Below, one piece after another: positions 33,599 to 40,888 of a DNA stretch of 64,000 nt. The position numbers and the translations under genes were made by a program. The notes beneath the pieces were generated by a model. The model was not told where the DNA came from and did not search any database. It was given only the letters and a program-made list of their open reading frames with translations. Source of the DNA: Poriferisodalis sp965215815 (GTDB lineage: Bacteria > Actinomycetota > Acidimicrobiia > Acidimicrobiales > Poriferisodalaceae); the NCBI RefSeq assembly GCF_965215815.1, contig NZ_CBDCEO010000013.1, positions 1,364,001 to 1,428,000 of the forward strand. Direction: 5' to 3'. Within the stretch, counting starts at the first letter, position 1, and every line of letters begins with the position of its first letter.

Positions 33599-33658
33599 CA
33601 CGCCGTTGGTGTAGTTGTAGGTGTTGAACAGGATTCGTCGACCGTCGGGTGACCAGCT
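33596..33658 (-). pseudogene. Fragment of a TolB-like PD40 propeller blade
   Basis: The minus strand reads SWSPDGRRILFNTYNYTNGV, a textbook PD40 (WD40-like) blade as in the protein at 51806-55060. There is no gene around it. A second copy of the fragment lies at 39487-39555 within the same duplicated block. Confidence 0.6.
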
Positions 33659-33836
33659 TGCGGTGCGCGTCGACGACAGCCTGAAGTGGTTCGACTGCCC
33701 AACTCCGCAGGGGCGACGCTGTGCCGAGCGATTCCGGTGGGATCACGTCTGCAACCCAGCGGCCCATCTACCGTGGCACCGGCTTCAACGCCTGCGTATA
33801 GATGTAGCCCTGCAGGCATCCGGAGAGGATCGAGCT

Positions 33837-34271
33837 ATGACCAAGCCCGCCCCAGCCGATCCGCCTCAGCAGGTTGCCGATGAGACGCTGCTGCCCGGCG
33901 GCATCGAATTCGCCAGCCCCTGGATACGACTCGGGGCTGCCATTCTCGAAGGGGTCTTGGCCGGTCTGACCCTTGGTATCGGTTGGGTCATCTGGGCGCT
34001 GTTCATCGTCCAACGAGGACAGACACCTGCGAAATCGCTCCTGCAGCTGCGAGTGATTGACGCCCAATCACTCGAACCCGTCGGGTTCGTCAGGATGTTC
34101 TTCGTGCGCGGCCTCATCGCAGACTTGGTCGCCAGCTTTGCGATCATCCTCACCTTGGGCGTTCTGATGTTCATGCCGTTCTGGGATCGCCGAAACCAGA
34201 CTCTGTGGGAGAAGCTCTCGGGCACGCACGTCGTTGTGGACCCGAACGGCGCCCGGGGCACCAAGACCTAG
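33837..34271 (+). CDS. RDD-family membrane protein
   Basis: 144 residues from ATG 33837 with GGAGAGG upstream; the frame opens at 33621. The RDD-type start FASPWIRLGAAILEGVLAGL is followed by one hydrophobic helix, then the characteristic TPAKSLLQLRVIDAQSLEPV and a second helix (IADLVASFAIILTLGVLMFM). It ends with the LWEKLSGTHVVVD motif typical of RDD proteins. Transport or membrane function unknown. A 130-bp piece of this gene is duplicated at 40593-40722. Confidence 0.85.
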   Translation: MTKPAPADPPQQVADETLLPGGIEFASPWIRLGAAILEGVLAGLTLGIGWVIWALFIVQRGQTPAKSLLQLRVIDAQSLEPVGFVRMFFVRGLIADLVASFAIILTLGVLMFMPFWDRRNQTLWEKLSGTHVVVDPNGARGTKT

Positions 34272-34512
34272 CTGCCCCGCTCGCCAGCGACCGCCTCGTC
34301 CTCGACCGGGAGCCCATAGATCTTCCACTGCTGCCAGGCATCGAGGGAGGACTGTGGCTGGTGCGGACACCGGGCCTCGCTGGCTAGCGATCCTGCTGCT
34401 GCGTTGTCGAGCGTGCCGAGCTGGGTGGGGGCGATCAGGCACTCGGCAAGTGTCACCGGGTGGAGCAAGACGTCTTCATTACCGATCAGCGGTGGCCGCC
34501 AACGGGCCTGGC

Positions 34513-35181
34513 CTACGGCAGTCTCAGCGTGCCGTCGAAATCGATGATGACGCCGCTGCTGCGTCCCGCTTCGATGTAGGCATTTGTTAGGACGTAGGTG
34601 GGGCCCGCGGGATCCGGCGTGTGGACACTTGTCAGGCGGCCTGGGACGATGGTCAGCGTCGGAACGCCGATCTCTGCTTCCTCGTACGCGGCCAGGAAAA
34701 TGATGGTGCCGACTGGCGTCGCGGCACTCTCGGCGATCGGGAGCGCCTCAAGCTCGACGTCGACTGGGCCCAACACAGCGAGATCGGTCCGGGGCTCCCA
34801 TGCCACCAGCGGCACGGTGCGGCCCTGCAGGTCGTGTGCGCTCGATGTCACCTGGGCAGCCTCGTAGGTGCCCACGAGGCGGTAGCTGGTGACGATGTAT
34901 CCGCCTTCGACGATGAGGCCGGTGCCGAGGCCTTGGGGCGTCTCGACCAGGACGAGCACGGATTGCATGCGTGGCAAGAGCGGCAGCGCAGCCAGTCCGT
35001 CTTGGCTGGATGCGCTGTCTGAGTCGGTGTCCGGTTGATCGGACGATTCGAGTGTGGTGGGGGTGTCGGCTTGATTCGTGTCCAGTGGTGCCGTCGGGCC
35101 CGAATCGGAACCCGATCCGCCGTCGCTGCTGCACCCAGCGGCGCTGGCATGGGTGGCTAGGGTCCAGTGGGTGCGGCGCAT
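34513..35181 (-). CDS. Degenerate trypsin-like (HtrA-type) protein lacking the catalytic histidine
   Basis: About 222 residues from ATG 35181; the frame opens at 35235. After a Ser/Asp-rich linker comes an S1C-like fold. GTGLIVEGGYIVTSYRLVG should carry the catalytic His (normally N-A/H-H-V) but has Arg. The Asp motif TDLAVLGP is present, and RSSGVIIDFDG stands where GNSGGP is expected. The protein stops soon after (GTLRLP), so the last strands are missing. A short SAAGC motif could be a weak lipobox. Probably an inactive or decaying protease. The intact version of this domain is fused to CWB2 at 49185. Confidence 0.55.
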   Translation of the reverse strand: MRRTHWTLATHASAAGCSSDGGSGSDSGPTAPLDTNQADTPTTLESSDQPDTDSDSASSQDGLAALPLLPRMQSVLVLVETPQGLGTGLIVEGGYIVTSYRLVGTYEAAQVTSSAHDLQGRTVPLVAWEPRTDLAVLGPVDVELEALPIAESAATPVGTIIFLAAYEEAEIGVPTLTIVPGRLTSVHTPDPAGPTYVLTNAYIEAGRSSGVIIDFDGTLRLP

Positions 35182-35326
35182 GAGGGCGGCATTGCTGTCG
35201 CTGCTTGCCGGGATTGCCGGGCTGAGCGGCGCCATCGTGGCCTACTGGCCATCATCGCCGATCGACAGCCCCCGAGACCTCGTCGGCAAAGCACCCGACC
35301 TCATGGTCAGCTCCCGCCGCTCCTAG
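35180..35326 (+). CDS. Possible small membrane protein divergent from the protease-like gene
   Basis: 48-residue frame: MRAALLSLLAGIAGLSGAIV followed by a polar tail. It has one hydrophobic helix and overlaps the opposite-strand start by 2 bp. A bulged hairpin (AGCCG-N4-CGGGGCT) followed by TTTT at about 35324-35343 could terminate it. No homologue recognised. Confidence 0.3.
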   Translation: MRAALLSLLAGIAGLSGAIVAYWPSSPIDSPRDLVGKAPDLMVSSRRS

Positions 35327-35413
35327 CCGGCTTCGGGGCTTTTCGCGTCGGTTCTTCGATGGCGCTCGCAGCGTTCTTGTGGTCCACGAGCCAGATGGCG
35401 ACCGTCACCTTGT

Positions 35414-36049
35414 CTATGGCTGAAGGTAACGACGAACCTCCGCGGCAGTTCGAGTAAGCCCGTTCAGTTCAAGCTTGTCCAGCAGTTCGTCGATGCGTTG
35501 TGGAGGGTTGTCCAATGCGTCGGTTTGGCGTTGCAGCGTGGTGGCCACGATCGCTGGATGGAGACCGACGAGATGGACGAGGAACTGATCGGCGGTTAGT
35601 GCCTCGAGGCCGATTGCTTGAGCCTCTCGGGAGAGATCGTCGAGTATTGCCTGGCGGAACTTGTCGTCACGTTGCTTGTAGCGCAGGACGTCTTCGAGGA
35701 GCACCTTGCGTCTGTTGCCGACGCGCCGGTAGGGCAGTTTCCGCTCGTCGAGCAGCTTGATCAGGTATGGCCGCGACACGTTCAAAATGTCCGCCGCGCC
35801 TTGAGTGGTGAGTTCGGCAGGCACGGGGACCACGGTTACCGCGTGTCCTTCGGCCAGGGCCGTCAGTGCGTCAACCAGCAGCCGTGCCGCGAACGTCGGC
35901 AATTCGAGATGGAGCGCAACAAGCTCACCAGGCGCCGACGTGTCGAACGACGACCGCAGCCCAACGAGTTCTGCGAGGGCGGTCTCTGCTCCGACCGCTA
36001 CGTCCGGGCTTGGAATCTCGTACTCGCGCACGATCGTTGCGCTCGACAT
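35414..36049 (-). CDS. Excisionase-type antitoxin fused to the C-terminus of a PIN toxin
   Basis: 211 residues from ATG 36049 behind GAGGAGGGGTGAG; the frame opens at 36082. Residues 1-130 are a typical antitoxin of excisionase-family/PIN toxin pairs, with the HTH TTQGAADILNVSRPYLIKLL followed by YRRVGNRRKVLLEDVLRYK. The last 60 residues (HPAIVATTLQRQTDALDNPP then QRIDELLDKLELNGL) look like the extreme C-terminus of the partner PIN toxin, whose catalytic part is absent. The gene therefore looks like the product of an in-frame deletion that removed the toxin. A palindrome lies upstream. Confidence 0.7.
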   Translation of the reverse strand: MSSATIVREYEIPSPDVAVGAETALAELVGLRSSFDTSAPGELVALHLELPTFAARLLVDALTALAEGHAVTVVPVPAELTTQGAADILNVSRPYLIKLLDERKLPYRRVGNRRKVLLEDVLRYKQRDDKFRQAILDDLSREAQAIGLEALTADQFLVHLVGLHPAIVATTLQRQTDALDNPPQRIDELLDKLELNGLTRTAAEVRRYLQP

Positions 36050-36122
36050 CTCACCCCTCCTCGCCAGGTGGACCTGGGCCACTTGATAGCACGTCGCCCT
36101 ACGCGACAGACGTACGGTAGCC

Positions 36123-36137
36123 TATATTCGAAATATA
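36123..36137 (-). promoter_or_regulatory. Palindrome upstream of the antitoxin chimera
   Basis: TATATT-N3-AATATA lies in a markedly AT-rich stretch 75 bases upstream of the antitoxin start. It is a plausible operator or -10 region for autoregulation. Confidence 0.4.
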
Positions 36138-36457
36138 CGTAATAACATATTTTATCGTTGTAGTCGCAGCAGGCTGCCAGGTCGCCGCCGGGATCAGGGG
36201 CGGACTCGGGTGTGCTGACGGGTGCCGCGGCCGACTTCTGGCGCTTTGCAGAGGCTGCGACCTCTTGCGGTGCCATGGGTCAACCGTAGGTGACCGAGGC
36301 ACCGAGGCACCGGGGCTCCCCGGCCTGCGATGGCTCCGGGTTCGAGGGGCGAAGTACCATCGTCGGCAGGCCCGCGGGCCGGACTTCGGGTTCAGCCGTT
36401 TGACGGCTTCGGTCTTCGGTCGTGCCGGGCATCGCTCCGATCAGGAGGCCCGGATCT

Positions 36458-39151
36458 ATGGCCCCACCATCATGTCTTCGTCGGCGATCCCTGGCAGCAG
36501 TCATGGCTGGGTTGCTGTGCGCGTCGGTGCTTGCGGTTGTCGCAGGCTCGCCGGCTCACGCTGCGAACACCTCCCGCGAGCTGCTTGTGGACACCAACAG
36601 CGACGGCATCGGTGATGCCCGTGAGTTCGGCGGCCGTGACCGCTATGACACAGCGCTGCGTCTCGCCAAGAACTTCGCCAAGGGCAAGGGCGGCCTCGGA
36701 ACGGTCCCGGTGGCATTCATCGCTTCGGGTGTCACGCTGGTCGATGCCGTGTCGGTGTCGGGCCTGGCGGGTCTCGAGGAGGCGCCGGTGCTGCTGACGC
36801 CTAGTGAGAGCTTGCACAACGGCGTGGCCGACTACATCGAGGACAACGGCGTGGACACCGTCTACGTCCTGGGCGGCAGCGCAGCCGTGGCCGATTCGGT
36901 TCTCGAAGACATGCGAGCCCTGCCCAACGCGCCGCTGGTGACCCGCATCGAGGGCCCCGACCGGTACGCCACGGCAGCGGCGATTGCGTCGACGCTGGGC
37001 GTCGGTGCTTCGTGGTGCGGCGGCGATGTCCCGGCGGCGATTCTGGTGAACGGCGGCGATGTGTCGCTCGCCTACGCCATGATGATCGGCCCCATCGCCT
37101 ACCGGCTGAAGCTGCCGGTGCTGATGACCGCGGCCGATGAGCTGCCTTCGGCCACGACTGACTTCATTCGGTCTGAAGATGTCGAGCACGTGGTGATCGT
37201 GGGCGGCACCGCTTCGGTTTCCGCCGGTGTCGAGGGTGCGCTGACCGACGCTGGTGTCGACACTGTTGACCGCATCGCTGGCGATTTCGCGGCGGGCACC
37301 TCGGTGGAGCTGGCCAAGCTGGCTCTGGGCAGCTGCGCAGACGACCTCGACCCGGTCTCGGGCGACACCGTGGCGCTGGTACACGGTGATGCGCTGCCTG
37401 ACGGCGTTGCGGCCGCGCCGGTGCTGGCCAGCACTTTCGACGGCGGACGCCTGGTGCCGGTGCTGCTGGTTGGCGACACGCTGCCCACCTCGGTGCGTGA
37501 CTACCTGGCCGCCACACCCGACGAAGACGACGACGGCGACAAGGTCGAGCTGAAGATTGTGGCGATTGGCGGCACCGCTGCGGTGAGCACCGACGTGGTG
37601 GATGGGGCGCTTGACACTGCGGCCTCTGCCGGTTCGCTGGCCGTGCAGATCGGTGCCTCTTCGGACAAGAACCAGGACGGCACGATCGACGCCGACGATG
37701 TGCCCGCACCCGGGGACAACTCGGTGATCCTGTACTTCAGCGGCCCGCTCGATACGGGCTCATCCTCGCTGACGTCGATCATCCGCGACATCGTGGAGCT
37801 GAACAACGCTCCGGCTCTGCTCGCTGCTGGCAACTCGGTGACGCTTGTCAGCGCAGATGACGCTTGTGAACCGGAGCGGGTGACGGTCAGCTTCTCGCAC
37901 CCGTTGAGGGCCGGAGACACCATTTCGATCCCGTCGGGCGTCTCGGTTGGCACCGGCGCGAACGCGACGCCGGTCCGCCCGGCGTCGGTGACGGTGATCG
38001 CACCCGCCGTGGTTCGTACCCGCCCGACCATCGACGTGTTCATGGTCGCCGGTCGGTTCAGCGCGGAAGTCACGATTTCCGAGGGCGGCCCGCTGAACGA
38101 GGAAGACGTCGACCTGCGCAGCGCCAACCCCAATCTCACAGTGAGCGTCAACCCGGCAACGAGCGACCTGATCTTCAGCGAAGCGCTCGAAGTGGGTGAC
38201 CGGGTTGTGGTTCGGCGTGGAGCGGTCAGCGACGCCGGGGGCAACCTGAGCGCGCAGCGCACCTACTCCACTGTTGCGCCGGACAAGAACCCACGGATCC
38301 TGTCGGTGCTGATGAGCGAGCTGAGCCACAGCGGCCAGGCATCCACCAGGGTGCCCGCTGCGATCTCTGGTGAGGGCAACCGGATCACCATTTCGGCTCG
38401 TGCCGGCGGTGCCGCAGACGGTGCTGAGGGGAACGCGTGGACGTTCATCTTCGACGTGGCGAGCGGTTGGACCCCCACCGGTGAGGTGGACATTGCCGTG
38501 CAGGTCAGCAGCGACGATGAGACCGTGTTCGTGCGGTTCAACGACGGCGCGGCCCGCAACCGTGATCTGGCTGACGCCTTGGAGGCCGACAGCACCTTCG
38601 ACTCGATGTTCGAGGTGGAGCCGCCCGCCAATCGTTCAGGGGGCTGCGGTTCAATCCGGAACCTGGAGCTGAGCCTGGGCACCAACGACCGGCAGGTCAC
38701 TGCGGCTGCTCCTAGTGGCGGTGTCACCGAGGTGGCTATTGAGGTGCGCTTCAACGGCTACGTGGAGACGGTTGACGACGACGGTCTGCTGGCGGACATC
38801 CTGAGGGCCGTGGTCAGTCGCACTGATGCTGTTGACCCCCTTGTTGTTCAGGCTGCTTTGGGCTTGGACGCGCCGATCCCGTTTGAGGGGCCGGGGAAGG
38901 TGGTGCGCTACGAGGCAGTGACGCAGCCGGGTGCCGCGGCGGCGAAGTTCCTGCCGCGGGTGCGGGACTTGGTGGACACGCCCGCCGGCCGTGACACGGT
39001 GTTTGACGATCCGGACACGGACGCGGACGAGAGCGCCGAGCCTGTGGCGGCGATCGCCACCGGCTATGCCCCGCCCGAGAACGACGACGAAAAGAACGGC
39101 CGCTCGCAGGTGCGCATTGCCCGCAGCGCCAGCGTCAAGCCGCCTGGGTAG
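36458..39151 (+). CDS. Secreted three-repeat CWB2 protein (paralogue 5)
   Basis: 897 residues. ATG 36458 is nine bases after AGGAGG; the frame opens at GTG 36422. It is closely related to the TTG-start group, with the signal peptide to PAHAANTS, the EF-hand-like loop DTNSDGIGDARE, three CWB2 repeats (GGRDRYDTA, GPDRYATAA, then a degenerate one), a second Ca-type loop DKNQDGTIDADD, beta-rich domains and the tail SQVRIARSASV. Unlike them it starts with ATG, has a different leader, and lacks the shared 3' UTR and GC terminator. It has therefore been moved away from those flanks. GCCGGTCACCGGC at about 39165 may form a weak hairpin. Confidence 0.9.
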   Translation: MAPPSCLRRRSLAAVMAGLLCASVLAVVAGSPAHAANTSRELLVDTNSDGIGDAREFGGRDRYDTALRLAKNFAKGKGGLGTVPVAFIASGVTLVDAVSVSGLAGLEEAPVLLTPSESLHNGVADYIEDNGVDTVYVLGGSAAVADSVLEDMRALPNAPLVTRIEGPDRYATAAAIASTLGVGASWCGGDVPAAILVNGGDVSLAYAMMIGPIAYRLKLPVLMTAADELPSATTDFIRSEDVEHVVIVGGTASVSAGVEGALTDAGVDTVDRIAGDFAAGTSVELAKLALGSCADDLDPVSGDTVALVHGDALPDGVAAAPVLASTFDGGRLVPVLLVGDTLPTSVRDYLAATPDEDDDGDKVELKIVAIGGTAAVSTDVVDGALDTAASAGSLAVQIGASSDKNQDGTIDADDVPAPGDNSVILYFSGPLDTGSSSLTSIIRDIVELNNAPALLAAGNSVTLVSADDACEPERVTVSFSHPLRAGDTISIPSGVSVGTGANATPVRPASVTVIAPAVVRTRPTIDVFMVAGRFSAEVTISEGGPLNEEDVDLRSANPNLTVSVNPATSDLIFSEALEVGDRVVVRRGAVSDAGGNLSAQRTYSTVAPDKNPRILSVLMSELSHSGQASTRVPAAISGEGNRITISARAGGAADGAEGNAWTFIFDVASGWTPTGEVDIAVQVSSDDETVFVRFNDGAARNRDLADALEADSTFDSMFEVEPPANRSGGCGSIRNLELSLGTNDRQVTAAAPSGGVTEVAIEVRFNGYVETVDDDGLLADILRAVVSRTDAVDPLVVQAALGLDAPIPFEGPGKVVRYEAVTQPGAAAAKFLPRVRDLVDTPAGRDTVFDDPDTDADESAEPVAAIATGYAPPENDDEKNGRSQVRIARSASVKPPG

Positions 39152-39189
39152 AGCTGGTTGCACGAAGCGCCGGTCACCGGCATCGGACA

Positions 39190-39489
39190 GTGTCACCCAA
39201 CGTGATCATCAGCCTGCTGGGCGGTCTGCTCACGGCGCTGCTGATATGGCAGTTCAACGCACTCGGGAACAGTATTGACCACCTGGGAACCGAGTTGCGG
39301 TCCGAGATCGGCGGCGTGCGCACCGAGATCGGCAGTCTGCGTGCGGAAATGCAGGCAGGGTTCCGTGAGATCAACGCGACGCTGCTGGACCACACCGATC
39401 GACTCGCTCGTCTCGAAGCCGCTGCCGGGCTACCCCGTGCTGACGAGTCGTCCACCGTGGCGCCCGCTGCCGACGACGTGGATGAATGA
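39190..39489 (+). CDS. Small membrane protein with coiled coil
   Basis: 99 residues from GTG. An N-terminal transmembrane helix (NVIISLLGGLLTALLIW) is followed by a heptad-like helix (LGTELRSEIGGVRTEIGSLR, EINATLLDHTDRLARLEA) and an acidic tail. It begins 38 bases after the CWB2 gene, suggesting co-transcription. A deleted copy follows the CWB2 gene at 32097. It could be a membrane-tethered partner of the wall proteins (speculative). Confidence 0.6.
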   Translation: MSPNVIISLLGGLLTALLIWQFNALGNSIDHLGTELRSEIGGVRTEIGSLRAEMQAGFREINATLLDHTDRLARLEAAAGLPRADESSTVAPAADDVDE

Positions 39490-39555
39490 CACGCTGTTGG
39501 TGTAGTTGTAGGTGTTGAACAGGATTCGTCGACCGTCGGGTGACCAGCTTGGATT
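39487..39555 (-). pseudogene. Second PD40 propeller-blade fragment
   Basis: The minus strand reads NPSWSPDGRRILFNTYNYTN. It is nearly identical to the fragment at 33596-33658, within a duplicated block that also carries the small membrane protein. Confidence 0.6.
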
Positions 39556-39596
39556 GCGTCATGTGCGCGGGCGATGCTCAGGAATAGCATCTGCCG

Positions 39597-40577
39597 ATGT
39601 CCGCACCGAGCACCAAGAGCCTTGTCAGCTACCGCACGTTGCCTCCGGCTCTCAGGAGCGGCAATTCACGCCTAGCTCATGCGTGCCTGGCCACCGTTCG
39701 GGCGCGTGCCGTGCTTCTTGCCGTTGCTTTGTCGCTTGTTGCGGTGAGCACAACGATCGTGTTGGCGTCGCCGGCTGGTGCGCACGACGCGCCCGCCGCT
39801 CCCGAGCCGAGCTGCCCGTCTGGAGCCTTGGCGGTGCTGGTAGATGCGTCCAGCGAGCCCGATTTGTATGCAGCCCATCTGGTGGCGGGTGTGCTCGACA
39901 CCGGCTGCGTCGTCGATTCCGGCGACCGAACCGAGCCTGGCCTGCCCGCACCGTCCGCGGCACTGCTTGAAGGTCTCAGCACCGGCTACGTGCTGGGCGG
40001 TTCCGCCGCGGTTCCGCTCAGCAAGCTGCCGGCGCACATCGCCTGGAGCCGCATCGGTGGTGTTGACCGTTGGGAAACGCTTCGCCTCGCTGGACGCATG
40101 GCGACCGGGGAGTGGACACCGCCGCGTGTGCAGCTTGACGCCCCCGAAGGTGCGGACAGCTCTTCCGAAGTTGCCGACACGGCCGCCGAGATCGAAGCTG
40201 CTGAAGCCGAGATGGTCCGATTGGTCAACGAATTGCGCTCCGGCCTCGGGCTGCAGCCTCTTGCGTACAACACCGACTTGTCCGCCGTGGCCCGACGCTG
40301 GTCAGAGACAGTGCGAGACGAGGACAACTTCGCCCACAACCCGTCCTACAGCGAGCAATACCCGAATGGGTGGCAGCGGGCGGGCGAGAACATTGCGTGG
40401 CGACAGTCCGGCGGTTCGATTCTCGACAAAGTGCGCGCCTCCTTCGACGGTCTTGTTGCCAGCCCAGGCCACTACGCCAACATGACCCACCCCGATTTCA
40501 ACCATCTGGGAGTTGGCGTCGCCGTCCAAGGACGAAACTTCTGGGTGACCCAGAATTTCGCGTACTACCCGGCCTGA
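39597..40577 (+). CDS. Secreted CAP (SCP/PR1) domain protein with a partial CWB2-like region
   Basis: 326 residues. A long N-terminal signal/anchor helix (LLAVALSLVAVSTTIVLASP) is followed by one degenerate CWB2-like unit (GYVLGGSAAVPLS, then WSRIGGVDRWETLRLAG). The CAP domain from about residue 200 has EAEMVRLVNELRSGLGLQPL, FAHNPSYSEQYPNGWQRAGE, SPGHYANMTHPDFNHLGVGV and WVTQNFAYYP. Most canonical CAP motifs, including the His and Glu positions, are present. Bacterial CAP proteins are extracellular with unclear activity. One CWB2 unit instead of three suggests a reduced fusion. Confidence 0.85.
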   Translation: MSAPSTKSLVSYRTLPPALRSGNSRLAHACLATVRARAVLLAVALSLVAVSTTIVLASPAGAHDAPAAPEPSCPSGALAVLVDASSEPDLYAAHLVAGVLDTGCVVDSGDRTEPGLPAPSAALLEGLSTGYVLGGSAAVPLSKLPAHIAWSRIGGVDRWETLRLAGRMATGEWTPPRVQLDAPEGADSSSEVADTAAEIEAAEAEMVRLVNELRSGLGLQPLAYNTDLSAVARRWSETVRDEDNFAHNPSYSEQYPNGWQRAGENIAWRQSGGSILDKVRASFDGLVASPGHYANMTHPDFNHLGVGVAVQGRNFWVTQNFAYYPA

Positions 40578-40592
40578 TTCAGGCCCCTCGAC

Positions 40593-40722
40593 CCTGCAGC
40601 TGCGAGTGATTGACAACCAATCACTCGAACCCGTCGGGTTCGTCAGGATGTTTTTCGTGCGCGGCCTCATCGCAGACTTGGTCGCCAGCTTTGCGATCAT
40701 CCTCACCTTGGGCGTTCTGATG
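40593..40722 (+). pseudogene. 130-bp duplicated fragment of the RDD gene
   Basis: It matches 34040-34169 at the same length with only a few substitutions (for example GACAACC for GACGCCC). It encodes LQLRVIDNQSLEPVGFVRMF and the second helix but has no start or end. It is inserted between the CAP and HNH genes. Confidence 0.8.
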
Positions 40723-40888
40723 CGTGTCACAGCCCTTCAGTACAGTTGTTCTCATGTTGAAGGAGTCGACGGGCCAGCCGGGGGCAGAAGCCGGCGCATC
40801 TGTTGCGTGTGACAGCCCCTCAGTACGGTTGTTCGTATGTTGAAAGAGTCGATGGGTGAGTTGGGGTCGGAGGCCGCCGGCGCATCAG
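40723..40888 (+). repeat. 83-bp tandem duplication spanning the HNH gene start
   Basis: Copy 1 (40723-40805) and copy 2 (40806-40888) both carry CGTGT(C/G)ACAGCCC, the leader, an ATG and MLKES codons. Copy 1's ATG (40754) runs into a stop after 28 codons. Copy 2's ATG (40837) is the working HNH start. Confidence 0.8.

Noticed and set aside
36330..36370. Possible tRNA fragment around GGTTCGAGG
   Set aside because: No acceptor stem or anticodon arm could be folded; no tRNA or rRNA gene was recognised anywhere in the window.
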